From Lautropia sp. (GTDB lineage: Bacteria > Pseudomonadota > Gammaproteobacteria > Burkholderiales > Burkholderiaceae_E): a stretch of 52,926 nt of DNA. Made by a program: the position numbers and the translations under genes. The DNA lies in the NCBI GenBank assembly GCA_030528325.1, contig JAUMZD010000022.1, positions 1 to 52,926 of the forward strand. Direction: 5' to 3'. Positions 30,736 to 40,038 of this stretch are shown here, piece by piece. Position 1 is the first letter of the stretch, and every line of letters begins with the position of its first letter. The notes below the pieces were generated by a model. The model had not been told where the DNA came from and did no database searches. It saw only the letters and a list, made by a program, of their open reading frames with translations.

Positions 30736-32565
30736 ATGAAAAAGACGAGCATGGCCAGTCGCAGCCTCGGTTTTCTGCTGCATGAATGGTTGAACATCGA
30801 AGCACTGTGTCGTCGTCCACGCTTTGCCGGCCATGGTCGGGCGTCGCTGGATGACCGTCTGTTCCGGGCGGCCCGGGTGGCCGATGAGCATCTGGCCACG
30901 ATCAACCGGCTGCTGGATGAGCAGGAGGCCGTTCTGGACGCCGAGGGTGTCCGGACGCCGGAAGCGCTTGCCGAGGCGCTGAAGGCGCTCCTCGGGCTGG
31001 GGGTGCTGTCGGCCTCTCATGACAGGGATCTGGGTGGCGATCAGCTGCCCGTGGTGGTCGAGAAAGCGGTTTCGGTGTTGATGAACGCGGGCAGTGCCAC
31101 GGTCAACGCCTATGTCTTTGTCACCCAGGCCGTGGCCAGACTGATCCGGCAACACGGGGATGGCCGGGTGCTGAACGAGTATCTGCCACAGATCATGGCC
31201 TCGCGTGCGCTGGGCACGCTGTGTCTGTCGGAGCCTCAGGCCGGCTCGTCGCTGGCCGACATCCGGATGCGGGCGGTTCCCCAGCCCGATGGCAGTTACC
31301 GTCTTTATGGTCACAAGATGTGGATCAGCTGTGGCGATCATGAGCTCAGCGACAACATCCTGCATCTGGTGGCCGCGAAGATCGAAGGTCCGGACGGCGA
31401 GATCCAGCCGGGTGCGCGGGCGCTGTCGCTCTTCGTGGTACCCAAGCACCTGCTGCAGGCCGATGACTGCCGTGGCGAGCGCAACGATGTGACGGCCGAC
31501 AGCCTGACCCCGAAGATGGGGCAGAAAGGAGCGCCCAGCTGCCTGCTGAGCTTCGGAGAGGGGCATGCCCGACCGAATGGCGAGGCCGGCGCGGTGGGCT
31601 TTCTGCTGGGCAAGGCCGATCAGGGGCTGGAGATGATCAGCACGATCACGCAGGAGCTGCGGGTCGACATCGGTCTGTCGGCCGCCTCGCTTGGCTATGC
31701 CGGCTACCTGCATTCGCTCGACTACGCCCGGGAGCGCCTGCAGGGACGTGTGCCCGGCACCCTCAGCACGGGCTCGACCCAGATTCCGATCATCGGCCAT
31801 GCCGACATACGGCGGATGCTGCTGAGCCAGAAAGCCTATGCCGAGGGGGGGCTGGCCCTGGGGCTCTGGTGCGCGAGGCTGATCGACGAGCAGCAGACGG
31901 CGGAGACGGACGAGGCCCGGGCGCGTGCGGCCGAGACGCTGGCGATGATGGCGCCTGTGCTGAAGAGCTGGACGGCGCAGTGGTGTCTTCAGGCCAATTC
32001 ACTGGCCATCGAGGTGCTCGGCAGCTATGGCTACACGCGTGACTACCCGCTAGAGCAGTTCTACCGGGACAACCGCCTGAACGCGATCCAGGAGGGTACG
32101 CACGGCATTCAGAGCCTCGAGCTGCTGCGCTTTCAGCTGGCCCGGGATGATCACCATCTGTTCAGGCGTTTCGGGCAGCTGGTCTGCCGGACGGCCGAGC
32201 GGGCCTCGGCGCGTGGCGGCGATGGCCGTTACATGGCGATCCTGCTGAAGCGCTATACCGAGCGGATCGAGATGGTTCTGAACAAACTCTACGAGGAGCC
32301 GGAACTGACCCGACGGCTGGCCAATGCTTCCGTGTTCATGGAGGTGTTCGGCCATTACGTCGTGGCCTGGGTCTGGCTGGAGCAATGGCTGGTGGCCGAG
32401 GTGGCGAACCTGTCTGCCTACGGTACCGAGCGCCATTTCTATGCCGGCAAATGCCAGACGGCCCTGTTCTATTTTCGGAGCGAGCTGCCACGCATCGATC
32501 CGCAGCTGCTCGTGCTCGAGCAGATGGACATGACGGCGGCCGACATGCGCCCGGAGTGGTTCTGA
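30736..32565 (+). CDS. Acyl-CoA dehydrogenase family protein
   Basis: This is a 609-residue flavoprotein of the long acyl-CoA dehydrogenase branch (DmdC/AcdX-like, about 600 residues). The middle domain has GTLCLSEPQAGSSLADIRM and GHKMWISCGDHEL. The C-terminal helical domain has VDIGLSAASLGYAGYLHSLD, QIPIIGHADIRRMLLSQKAY, IEVLGSYGYTRDYPLEQF and RDNRLNAIQEGTHGIQSLEL, where the Glu before GTHGIQ is the likely catalytic base. The C-terminus has an extra helical region typical of this branch. Substrate is unknown; medium or long acyl-CoA and 3-methylmercaptopropionyl-CoA are both handled in the family. ATG 30751 is an alternative start. Confidence 0.9.
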   Translation: MKKTSMASRSLGFLLHEWLNIEALCRRPRFAGHGRASLDDRLFRAARVADEHLATINRLLDEQEAVLDAEGVRTPEALAEALKALLGLGVLSASHDRDLGGDQLPVVVEKAVSVLMNAGSATVNAYVFVTQAVARLIRQHGDGRVLNEYLPQIMASRALGTLCLSEPQAGSSLADIRMRAVPQPDGSYRLYGHKMWISCGDHELSDNILHLVAAKIEGPDGEIQPGARALSLFVVPKHLLQADDCRGERNDVTADSLTPKMGQKGAPSCLLSFGEGHARPNGEAGAVGFLLGKADQGLEMISTITQELRVDIGLSAASLGYAGYLHSLDYARERLQGRVPGTLSTGSTQIPIIGHADIRRMLLSQKAYAEGGLALGLWCARLIDEQQTAETDEARARAAETLAMMAPVLKSWTAQWCLQANSLAIEVLGSYGYTRDYPLEQFYRDNRLNAIQEGTHGIQSLELLRFQLARDDHHLFRRFGQLVCRTAERASARGGDGRYMAILLKRYTERIEMVLNKLYEEPELTRRLANASVFMEVFGHYVVAWVWLEQWLVAEVANLSAYGTERHFYAGKCQTALFYFRSELPRIDPQLLVLEQMDMTAADMRPEWF

Positions 32566-32598
32566 GGCAGCAGTTCTCCGGGTGCCGGTTGGGACGCG

Positions 32599-33783
32599 CT
32601 ATACCTCCGGGATCGTGTAGGGCTGCTGCAGCAGGCCGATGGCAGCCTCACCGATCAGCAGGCTGGTGGCGATCATGCCGGGCGATTGCGGTTGGGATCC
32701 CACTGCGTCGAGACGGGCTTCGAACAGCAGCAGATAGCGCTTGCAGGCCACGGCCAGCAGTTCATTGCCGCTGCTCTCCGTGGTCTGCTCGGCCGGTTGT
32801 GCCGGTGGGTGTTCGCCGTGGACGGACAGGCTGGCAGCCAGCACCACGATGCCGACGGGCGTGCCATCGTAGGCCAGGATGTCGGTGCCGGGCAGCGGCA
32901 GCTGTCCGCTGCACAGGCCGGCGAACATCCGGCGCTTCTGCTTGCCCAGGTACTTGCTGCGGGCCACGATTTCCTGGCCCGGATAGCAGCCTTTCGTGAA
33001 GCTGACGCCATCGGTCAGGTCCAGGTTCACCATCTGCGGAACGAAGAGCTCCTGCGAGGGGGCACTGATCCATGGAACGCCACTGGCAACGGCCAGCTGC
33101 AACCAGTCGTTGGCGCTGAAATGGTAGTGGATGACCCCATCCTCACCGGTCCGGTCGGCCAGCTGTTCGGGCGGAACGATCAGCAGGCATCGCGACAGCG
33201 TGCGGTCGGCCCCGAGGCATTGACGGGCCGACGTCGTCAGCAGGTCGGTGGTGGTTTCGGTCAGTGTCACAGCCGGCAGCTGGGCGGCCGGCAGGGCCGG
33301 GGCATCGCCCAGCGGGCGCCGCGCTTCGTCGAGACCGCCGAAGAAGCCCAGCAGCAGGTACTGGGCGCTGGCGTCCTCGATGCGCACCTTGGCACGCAGC
33401 ACGTACATCGACAGCCGTTTGGTGATCGAGGCGGCAATGTCCCGTGCACAGACGAGCCAGAAGGTCGGCAGCGTCCCGGCCGGATCGGCCTCGCCGGCGG
33501 GGGCGGCGGTTGCCGACGGGGCGGAAGGCGGCAGGTCGTGACGGATGACCCAGAAGGTCGCGAGCAGCCGGCCCTTGGGGGTGCAATAGCCGGCCAGCCT
33601 GGCCTGTCCGTTCGGCAGCGACAGGATGTCCTGCGTCAGCTGGGCCTGCAGGAAGCTGCCGGCATCCTTGCCCTGGACCCGAAGCACGCCCAGATGGTCG
33701 AGTACGGCGTAGGGCAGGGCCTTGGGGTCGAGTGCGGCCTGGGCAGGCAACAGGTGTGCAGCGTGAAACGATGAAGCGTTCAT
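32599..33783 (-). CDS. ygfZ: YgfZ/GcvT-like folate-binding protein
   Basis: This 394-residue protein belongs to the folate-binding YgfZ family, needed for maturation or repair of some iron-sulfur enzymes and for tRNA thiolation by MiaB. The signature motif KGCYPGQEIVAR is present at about 262-273 with its conserved Cys. The N-terminal part has LRVQGKDAGSFLQAQLTQDI and AGYCTPKGRLLATFWV, as in GcvT-like folds. I chose ATG 33783 (MNASSFHAA); an upstream start at 33822 is open. It is divergent from mltG, in the usual order for Burkholderiales. Confidence 0.93.
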   Translation of the reverse strand: MNASSFHAAHLLPAQAALDPKALPYAVLDHLGVLRVQGKDAGSFLQAQLTQDILSLPNGQARLAGYCTPKGRLLATFWVIRHDLPPSAPSATAAPAGEADPAGTLPTFWLVCARDIAASITKRLSMYVLRAKVRIEDASAQYLLLGFFGGLDEARRPLGDAPALPAAQLPAVTLTETTTDLLTTSARQCLGADRTLSRCLLIVPPEQLADRTGEDGVIHYHFSANDWLQLAVASGVPWISAPSQELFVPQMVNLDLTDGVSFTKGCYPGQEIVARSKYLGKQKRRMFAGLCSGQLPLPGTDILAYDGTPVGIVVLAASLSVHGEHPPAQPAEQTTESSGNELLAVACKRYLLLFEARLDAVGSQPQSPGMIATSLLIGEAAIGLLQQPYTIPEV

Positions 33784-34044
33784 GAGCGAAAGACGGAATC
33801 GGTTTGCGCCAGTATCGGACATCGACCCGATGTCCGCGAAACGGCAGCCGCAAGGCCGCGCCTGTGTGGCGAAAGGCTGCCGCCCCGAGGCGGGGACAGG
33901 AGGCCAGGCCGCCGTGTGGCGCGCAGGATGAAGTGCGTATGAGGCAAATGTATATCATAGAGCGTGCATGAGCCTGGTTGCTTTCGCGGTGGCAACTGGT
34001 TTCATGGTGTTCTCTGGCTGCTCACGGTTGATGGATTCCTGAAA

Positions 34045-35097
34045 ATGCGCGTTATTTGTCGGGCCCTGGCCCTCGTGTTGATCGCTGCCCTGCTGTACGG
34101 CGGCTGGCAGTGGTGGGACTACCGGCACCGGGCCGTCGTGCCGGCAGGCCAGCAGGTGTCCTTCGAGGTGCCTCGGGGGGAGGCTGGCGTCGGGCTTGCG
34201 CCGATCCTTCAGCAGGCCGGTATCCAGGTGCCTGCCTGGAAGCTGTCGGCAGCCTTCCGGCTGCGGGGCGATGGCGGCCGGATCAAGGCAGGTCGCTACA
34301 CGATCAGCGGGCCGGCCACGCTGCCGGAGGTACTCGGGGCGCTGGTGACGGGCCAGGTCGAAAAGGGCAAGCTGCTGACACTGATCGACGGCTGGCGCTT
34401 CCGGGAGGTGCGCGCCGCATTGAAGCGTGCCCCCGAGCTGAGGGACACGCTGTCCGGCCTGCCGGATGACGAGCTGATGGCGAAGCTGGGTGCGCCGGCG
34501 GGCATGTCGCCTGAAGGGCGTTTTGCACCCGATACCTATGAATACCGTCCCGGCAGCAGTGATGTCGAGCTGCTCAAACGTGCTTTTGAGCTTCAGCAGC
34601 GGCGCCTGAAGGCTGCGTGGGAGAGCCGGCAGCCCGATCTGAAGCTCAACAGCGCCGATGAGCTGCTGACGCTCGCCTCGATCGTCGAGAAGGAAACAGG
34701 CCGGGAGGAAGACCGGGCGCTGGTGGCCTCGGTGTTTCACAACCGCTTGCGCGTCAGGATGCCGCTGCAGAGCGACCCGACCACGATCTATGGTCTGGGT
34801 GAGCGCTTCGACGGCAATCTGCGGCGCAAGGACCTGAAAGACCCTTCTCCCTACAATACCTATGTCCACCGGGGGTTGCCGCCCGGGCCGATTGCGATGC
34901 CTGGCGTCCGTGCGCTGGCGGCGACCGCCAATCCTGCATCGTCACCATTTTTCTATTTTGTTGCACGTGGTGACGGAAGCTCCGAATTCTCGAAAGATCT
35001 GGCCAGTCATAATCGTGCCGTCAACCGATTTCAACGGCGGCAGGGACAGGGCGTGCTGCACGGTCCGGGCGCTGCTGCCCTCGAGGACAAACCATGA
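34045..35097 (+). CDS. mltG: Endolytic murein transglycosylase
   Basis: MltG cleaves nascent peptidoglycan strands within the chain and so helps set glycan length. The 350-residue protein has an N-terminal membrane anchor (ALALVLIAALLYGGWQWW), a LysM-like region (FEVPRGEAGVGLAPILQQAG) and the YceG domain: GRFAPDTYEYRPG, LLTLASIVEKETGREEDRAL with catalytic Glu near 215, VFHNRLRVRMPLQSDPTTIY and YNTYVHRGLPPGPIAMPG. ATG 34045 was chosen as the start of the anchor. It overlaps tmk by four bases. Confidence 0.95.
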   Translation: MRVICRALALVLIAALLYGGWQWWDYRHRAVVPAGQQVSFEVPRGEAGVGLAPILQQAGIQVPAWKLSAAFRLRGDGGRIKAGRYTISGPATLPEVLGALVTGQVEKGKLLTLIDGWRFREVRAALKRAPELRDTLSGLPDDELMAKLGAPAGMSPEGRFAPDTYEYRPGSSDVELLKRAFELQQRRLKAAWESRQPDLKLNSADELLTLASIVEKETGREEDRALVASVFHNRLRVRMPLQSDPTTIYGLGERFDGNLRRKDLKDPSPYNTYVHRGLPPGPIAMPGVRALAATANPASSPFFYFVARGDGSSEFSKDLASHNRAVNRFQRRQGQGVLHGPGAAALEDKP

Positions 35098-35765
35098 CAG
35101 GATGTTTCATCAGCTTTGAAGGCATCGACGGTGCCGGCAAGAGTACCCACATCGACGCCTGTGCCGAGTGGCTGCGGGCGCGCGGACAGACCGTGGTCGT
35201 CACCCGTGAGCCGGGGGGCAGCGAGCTGGCCGAGGCCATTCGCCAGTGGCTGCTCAATCACGAGATGGCGCCCGAGACCGAAGCGCTGCTGGCCTTTTCC
35301 GCTCGCAGCGATCACCTGAACCGGGTGATCCGTCCGGCGCTGGCTGAAGGCCACTGGGTCGTCTGTGACCGTTTCACCGACTCCACCTTTGCCTATCAGG
35401 GCCCGGGGCTCGGTGGCGAGGCGCGACACCTGGACATGCTCGAACAGTGGCTGCACGGTGATCTGCAGCCTGCCCGTACCTACTATTTCGAGCTGGCCCC
35501 CGAGGTCGCGGCAGCCCGTCGGGCCGCCGTGCGCGAGGCAGACCGTTTCGAGGCCCGGGATGTGGCCTACTTCGACCAGGTGAGCCGGGCCTATCGGCAG
35601 CGTGTCAAGGCTGACGGGGACAGGTTTCTGGTTCTCGATGCCAGTCAGAGCCGGGAGGCCATTGCCGAACGCCTGATCACCGATCTGGCCCGCGTGTTCG
35701 AGCGCTGGCAACGGGGTGGACAGGCTGCCGGCAGACTGCCCGCCGACGCTGCCGCACGTGCCTGA
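35094..35765 (+). CDS. tmk: Thymidylate kinase
   Basis: Tmk phosphorylates dTMP to dTDP for DNA synthesis. The 223-residue protein has the P-loop FEGIDGAGKSTH (about 8-19), VVTREPGGSELAEAIR, the DR motif WVVCDRFTDSTFAYQGPG and a LID region near YYFELAPEVAAARRAAVREA. The length is usual. The start overlaps mltG by four bases (ATGA) and the 3' end overlaps the likely holB start, so mltG-tmk-holB are one translationally coupled unit. Confidence 0.97.
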   Translation: MTGCFISFEGIDGAGKSTHIDACAEWLRARGQTVVVTREPGGSELAEAIRQWLLNHEMAPETEALLAFSARSDHLNRVIRPALAEGHWVVCDRFTDSTFAYQGPGLGGEARHLDMLEQWLHGDLQPARTYYFELAPEVAAARRAAVREADRFEARDVAYFDQVSRAYRQRVKADGDRFLVLDASQSREAIAERLITDLARVFERWQRGGQAAGRLPADAAARA

Positions 35766-36810
35766 GCCGGGCCGGATGCGTGCGTTCTTCCGCTCTCAGC
35801 AGCAGCGGGCAGGTGAGCTGCTGGCCGAAGGGAACCGGTTGCATCATGCACTGCTGCTGCATGGCCTGCCAGGAATCGGCAAGGCCGCCTTTGCCCGGGC
35901 GCTGGCGCAAGGCATGCTGTGCGAAGCCCTGAGGGCGGCCCCTGACGGCCCCGAGCCCTGTGGCGGCTGCCCGGCCTGCCGCTGGTTCGTGGCCGGCCAC
36001 CATCCGGATTTCCGGCTGCTGGAGCGGGCCGTCACCGAATCCCGCAGTGCGCGGGGCAGGGAAGGCGGACAGCCGGCCCGGGCCTGGGAAATCTCGATCG
36101 ACCAGGTCAGGGATCTGGATGGTTTCCTGACCAGTACCAGTGCCCGCGGGCATGCACGCGTGGTGATGGTCGATCCGGCCGACACGCTCAGCACGCCGGC
36201 GGCCAACGCGTTGCTGAAAATGCTGGAGGAGCCCGGGCAAGGCACGTTCTTCCTGCTCGTCACCCATGCGCCGGCGGCCTTGCCGGCGACCGTGCGATCC
36301 CGTTGCCGGCAGGTGAGGGTACCGATGCCGTCCGAGGCGGAGGCGGTACAGTGGCTGCAGGCGGAGGCATCGGTGGACGAAGCCGAAGCGCACCGTCTGC
36401 TCGCCTGGTCGGGCATGGAACCGTTGCATGCGCGCGAGCTCGCCGACCCTTCGCACCTGACCGTCCATCGGGCCTTGCTGGAGTCACTCAGCGCGTTGCC
36501 CGACACTGGCATCGATACGGTGGCCGACAAGGCTGCAACGGTTGGTGCCGAGGTCTGGTATCCGCTGCTGCAGCGCTGGGTCAGTGATCTGCTTCGTGTT
36601 CATGCTGGCACACGGCCCCGTTTTTATTCGGAGTTTGCATCCCGGATGGCCCGCCTGGCGTCACGAACCCGTCTGTCGGCACTGGCCGACGTGTCCGCCA
36701 CGCTCCAGCAGCAGGCCGAGCTGGTCCGGCATCCGCTGAATCCGAGGCTGTTCGTCGAATCGGCCCTGGCAACCTACCTGGATGCGTTCTCCGCCGATCA
36801 TTCCTCTTGA
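35758..36810 (+). CDS. holB: DNA polymerase III subunit delta'
   Basis: The delta' subunit is part of the clamp loader. The 350-residue protein has HHALLLHGLPGIGKAAFARA, a degenerate-P-loop region typical of delta', and a four-Cys zinc module (CEALRAAPDGPEPCGGCPAC, from about 55). Further on are LSTPAANALLKMLEEPGQGT and the SRC motif in TVRSRCRQVRV. I use GTG 35758, which overlaps the tmk end by eight bases; ATG 35776 and GTG 35716 are also in frame. The start is the weak point, the identity is not. It is followed by a pilZ gene, a common arrangement. Confidence 0.92.
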   Translation: MPEPGRMRAFFRSQQQRAGELLAEGNRLHHALLLHGLPGIGKAAFARALAQGMLCEALRAAPDGPEPCGGCPACRWFVAGHHPDFRLLERAVTESRSARGREGGQPARAWEISIDQVRDLDGFLTSTSARGHARVVMVDPADTLSTPAANALLKMLEEPGQGTFFLLVTHAPAALPATVRSRCRQVRVPMPSEAEAVQWLQAEASVDEAEAHRLLAWSGMEPLHARELADPSHLTVHRALLESLSALPDTGIDTVADKAATVGAEVWYPLLQRWVSDLLRVHAGTRPRFYSEFASRMARLASRTRLSALADVSATLQQQAELVRHPLNPRLFVESALATYLDAFSADHSS

Positions 36811-36832
36811 ATGGCGCGCGCCACACGCATCG

Positions 36833-37225
36833 ATGAGCAACTTGCATGGCACCCTGGCAGGCAATGCTGCCAACCATTCCCCGACGGCCACCCGTCCCGG
36901 GGTGATCTCCCTGTCCATCAAGGAGAAGGCAGCGCTGTATGCGGCCTACATGCCTTTCGTCGAGAACGGGGGGTTGTTCGTGCCGACCAACCGGCCCGCA
37001 CAGCTCGGCGATGAGCTCTACATCATCCTGACACTGATGGATGACCCGACGAAGACGGCCATTCCGGGCAAGGTCGCCTGGATCACGCCGGCCGGCTGCA
37101 GTGGCCGTCCGCAGGGGGTCGGCATCCAGTTCAGCAAGACGGACGCGAGCGTGCTTGCCCGGGAAAAGATCGAGACGCTGGTGGGTGCTGCATTAAAATC
37201 CCAGAATCCTTCCCACACGATCTGA
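36833..37225 (+). CDS. pilZ: PilZ-domain protein, type IV pilus assembly type
   Basis: This 130-residue protein matches the PilZ protein needed for type IV pilus assembly. It has GVISLSIKEKAALYAAYMPF, ENGGLFVPTNRPAQLGDELY and GKVAWITPAGCSGRPQGVGI with a C-terminal VGIQFSK strand. It lacks an obvious RxxxR c-di-GMP-binding motif at the N-terminus, as is true of PilZ itself, so direct c-di-GMP binding is doubtful. It starts 22 bases after holB and ends 15 bases before tatD. Confidence 0.9.
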   Translation: MSNLHGTLAGNAANHSPTATRPGVISLSIKEKAALYAAYMPFVENGGLFVPTNRPAQLGDELYIILTLMDDPTKTAIPGKVAWITPAGCSGRPQGVGIQFSKTDASVLAREKIETLVGAALKSQNPSHTI

Positions 37226-37240
37226 TTCCGTTCTTCCCGC

Positions 37241-38014
37241 ATGTTCGTCGATTCCCACTGCCATCTGGATTTTCCGGAGATCCGAGACCGCCTGCCCGTG
37301 GTGCTGGCCAACATGGCAGAGGCCGGGGTCGAACATGCGCTCTGTGTTTCGGTGTCGCTGGAAAGCTGGCCGGACGTGCTGGCGCTGGCCGAGGCTCATC
37401 CGCAGCTCAGTGCCACGGCCGGCGTGCATCCCGACTACCCGGATGCCGAAGAGCCCGATGTGACCCGGCTGGTGTCGATGGCGAGCCATCCGAAGGTGGT
37501 GGCCATCGGGGAAACCGGCCTCGATTATTTCCGCGCCACCGGTGATCTGGCATGGCAGCGGGAGCGCTTTCGTGTGCACATCCGGGCTGCCCGGCAGATT
37601 GGCAAGCCGCTGGTGATCCATACCCGGGCGGCTGCCGAAGACACGCTGCGCCTGATGCGGGAAGAGGGGGCTGATGTTCCGGGCGGGGTGATGCACTGTT
37701 TCACCGAAGACTGGTCGGTTGCCCGTCAGGCACTCGATCTCGGTTTTCATATCTCGATGTCGGGCATCGTCAGTTTCAAGAACGCGAAGACGGTGCACGA
37801 GGTGGCCCGGAAAGTGCCACCCGATCGCCTGCTGATCGAGACGGATGCACCGTATCTGGCACCGGTGCCGTATCGGGGCAAGACCAACGAGCCGGCCTGG
37901 GTCCGTCATGTGGCCGAAGCTGTTGCCAGCCTGCGACAGACCCGTGTCGAAGAAATCGGTGAGATCACCACCGCCAACTACAACCGTCTCTTCGGACGTG
38001 AGGCGACGGCCTGA
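37241..38014 (+). CDS. tatD: TatD-family metal-dependent hydrolase
   Basis: This 257-residue TIM-barrel hydrolase carries all TatD metal ligands: DSHCHLD (His 6 and 8), GETGLDY with a Glu near 91, VIHTRAA (His near 127), MHCFTED (His near 152) and LIETDAPYLAPVPYRGKTNE (Asp near 201). It belongs to the YcfH/TatD group of DNases. It is the last gene of the mltG-tmk-holB-pilZ-tatD cluster. Confidence 0.94.
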   Translation: MFVDSHCHLDFPEIRDRLPVVLANMAEAGVEHALCVSVSLESWPDVLALAEAHPQLSATAGVHPDYPDAEEPDVTRLVSMASHPKVVAIGETGLDYFRATGDLAWQRERFRVHIRAARQIGKPLVIHTRAAAEDTLRLMREEGADVPGGVMHCFTEDWSVARQALDLGFHISMSGIVSFKNAKTVHEVARKVPPDRLLIETDAPYLAPVPYRGKTNEPAWVRHVAEAVASLRQTRVEEIGEITTANYNRLFGREATA

Positions 38015-38197
38015 GCGCCTGTCGGGTGCGGCGGTGGCTGCCTTGGTACCTCCTGAACCGGCGCAACATCAGCATGCCGCTCAGGCACTCATGGCGAACC
38101 GCCCGTACGAGAGTTGACGTTCAGCGCTCGCCATCCGAAGATACTTGAGGCACAAGCCTTTTCTGTGTCCCTGCTTTAAACGGTCTGATTTTCCGAC

Positions 38198-39931
38198 ATG
38201 AACAGCCCCAGCTCACAGCGCGCCCCCACCGACCTGCTCCGAAACGACATGGTGAATGATCCCCGTTCGCCGGACAGTCTGGCTGCAAGCGGGCACATGT
38301 CGGGTTCCGGGGCGGTTCGTCTGGCACTGGCGCTGGGCAGTGCAGCCGTGCTGGCCGCGTGCAGCAGTACGGGCGAGCGACCCAGCGCCGATTATTCCGG
38401 TGCCGATACCGCCGTGTCGTCGGCCCAGGGTCCGCTGCGCAGTCCGGCCGCCGAGCGGGTGGTGGGCGGCATCGTCGACATGGTGCTGAGTCCGCGTCTG
38501 GTCTCGACCATCGACGAAGCCAGAAAGCACCCGGTCGGCACCCTGAAGGATGGCCAGCCACTGTATCTGTACATCCAGTCGAAGCGTCCGCTGGGAGAGC
38601 TCGCTCACCCTGCAGACCCTTACGCGAGGCATTCGTTCTCGTCCCATCCGCACCTGTTCGTCCAGATCGGTGACAACCACAGCATGCGGATCCTCAACAC
38701 CTGCTATGTCACGCTGACACCGGCTGAGGCGAAGGGACATGGCCTCATCGTTCCGCTGGCGCCGCTGAGCAAGCGTGTGGGTGATGTGCCCAGTGACTGC
38801 TGGCTGGAAACGGTGACACAGGCCGATCCGGTCCGGCAGACCCTGGAAGTGCGTCTGGCCGGTTTCCCGGGCCGTTTCGAAAGCTGGCTGCCTGTCCCGG
38901 ATCTGCTCGGCGTCGAAGCGGTCGATGTGGATCTGAGGCGAGGGGCGGGTACCTATGCCGGCATGCTGCGTGCCGATCCGAAGGCTGCACCGGCCCTGAT
39001 GGCAGCACCGGCAGGCGGTGCTGCCCAGTCGGTCGAAGCTGAGCGCGCCAGAGCGCTCGAAGCCTCGCGTCGTGAAGCGATGAAGGTTGCCGAAGAGGCC
39101 AGAAAGCGGCAGGAACGGGAGCAGGCCGAGGCGATGGCACGTCAGGCCCGGGAGCAGAAAGCCCGTGAACAGGCTGAAGCGGTACGTCTGGCAGAAGAAA
39201 GGCGTCAGCGTGAGCAGCAGGCTGAAGCAGCCCGTCAGGCCGAGCAGACGCGGCTTCGTGAACAGGCTGCTCTGGCTGCCCGCCGGGCCGAGGCGCGCGA
39301 AGAGGCCGAGAAAGCCGAAAGAGCCCGTCGACTGGCGGCTGCAGGTAGTGCAGCCACTGGCGCTGCTGCGGCCGTCGGCAGCACCACGGGCGCGGCAGCG
39401 ACTGGCGTCGTGACGGCAGGGGCAGCCGGCGTGGGGACGGTCGCCGGGCGTTCGGGCAAGGCCGAGGCCGATGGGAAACCGGCTGCCTCGGGCAGCAAAC
39501 CGGCCTCATCGCCGGGTGAGAGTGCCCGCGCAGCAGCCCGGCAGGCGCAGGCCGAAGCACTGGCCTCCCGTCGCATGATGGCAGCCCTGCCGGCCGGCGC
39601 CCGACTGGCACCGGTGACACCGCTGTTGCCGGCCAGGCCCCGGCATGTGGGCGGCACCCGGATGGCTGTCCAGTTGCGCAGCCTGACGGCCACGCTGCTG
39701 GGACGCCAGCCCAGCGAAACCTATTTCACCGACCGGCAGTGGAAGACCGAGCCGGGCGCCCGCAGCCGCCGTGATGCACGGCAGACCATTCATGCCATCG
39801 CCGTCTTCCGGGGGGAGGAATGCAGCTGGCAGCCGTTGCTGGTCAGCCGCCGTCCGAATGCCAACACCATTGCGGAAGTGGCTGCCGACGGTGATGAAGT
39901 GCCCATCGCCTGCCCGGATCTGGATCGCTGA
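38198..39931 (+). CDS. Putative lipoprotein with coiled-coil and Ala-rich middle, unknown function
   Basis: I do not recognise this 577-residue protein. A hydrophobic run with lipobox-like AAVLAACSS lies at about residues 40-57. This suggests that translation really starts later, at ATG 38249 or 38297, giving a conventional lipoprotein signal. A domain of about 190 residues follows (VVGGIVDMVLSPRLVSTIDE through VPSDCWLETVTQ). Residues 280-400 are a charged Glu/Arg/Ala/Gln coiled coil, then an Ala/Gly-rich linker. A compact C-terminal domain has TATLLGRQPSETYFTDRQW and EECSWQPLLVSRRPNANTI. It stands alone between tatD and the amino-acid importer. Confidence 0.75.
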   Translation: MNSPSSQRAPTDLLRNDMVNDPRSPDSLAASGHMSGSGAVRLALALGSAAVLAACSSTGERPSADYSGADTAVSSAQGPLRSPAAERVVGGIVDMVLSPRLVSTIDEARKHPVGTLKDGQPLYLYIQSKRPLGELAHPADPYARHSFSSHPHLFVQIGDNHSMRILNTCYVTLTPAEAKGHGLIVPLAPLSKRVGDVPSDCWLETVTQADPVRQTLEVRLAGFPGRFESWLPVPDLLGVEAVDVDLRRGAGTYAGMLRADPKAAPALMAAPAGGAAQSVEAERARALEASRREAMKVAEEARKRQEREQAEAMARQAREQKAREQAEAVRLAEERRQREQQAEAARQAEQTRLREQAALAARRAEAREEAEKAERARRLAAAGSAATGAAAAVGSTTGAAATGVVTAGAAGVGTVAGRSGKAEADGKPAASGSKPASSPGESARAAARQAQAEALASRRMMAALPAGARLAPVTPLLPARPRHVGGTRMAVQLRSLTATLLGRQPSETYFTDRQWKTEPGARSRRDARQTIHAIAVFRGEECSWQPLLVSRRPNANTIAEVAADGDEVPIACPDLDR

Positions 39932-40038
39932 GCGGGGGAAGGTCGGACAGCGTCGGGCGGTGCCGGGCGTCACTCGCCGATGATCGATCGGGCGGCATAT
40001 TCCCGTCCGTCCTTTGATCTGCCGGATCTCCCGGCCGA

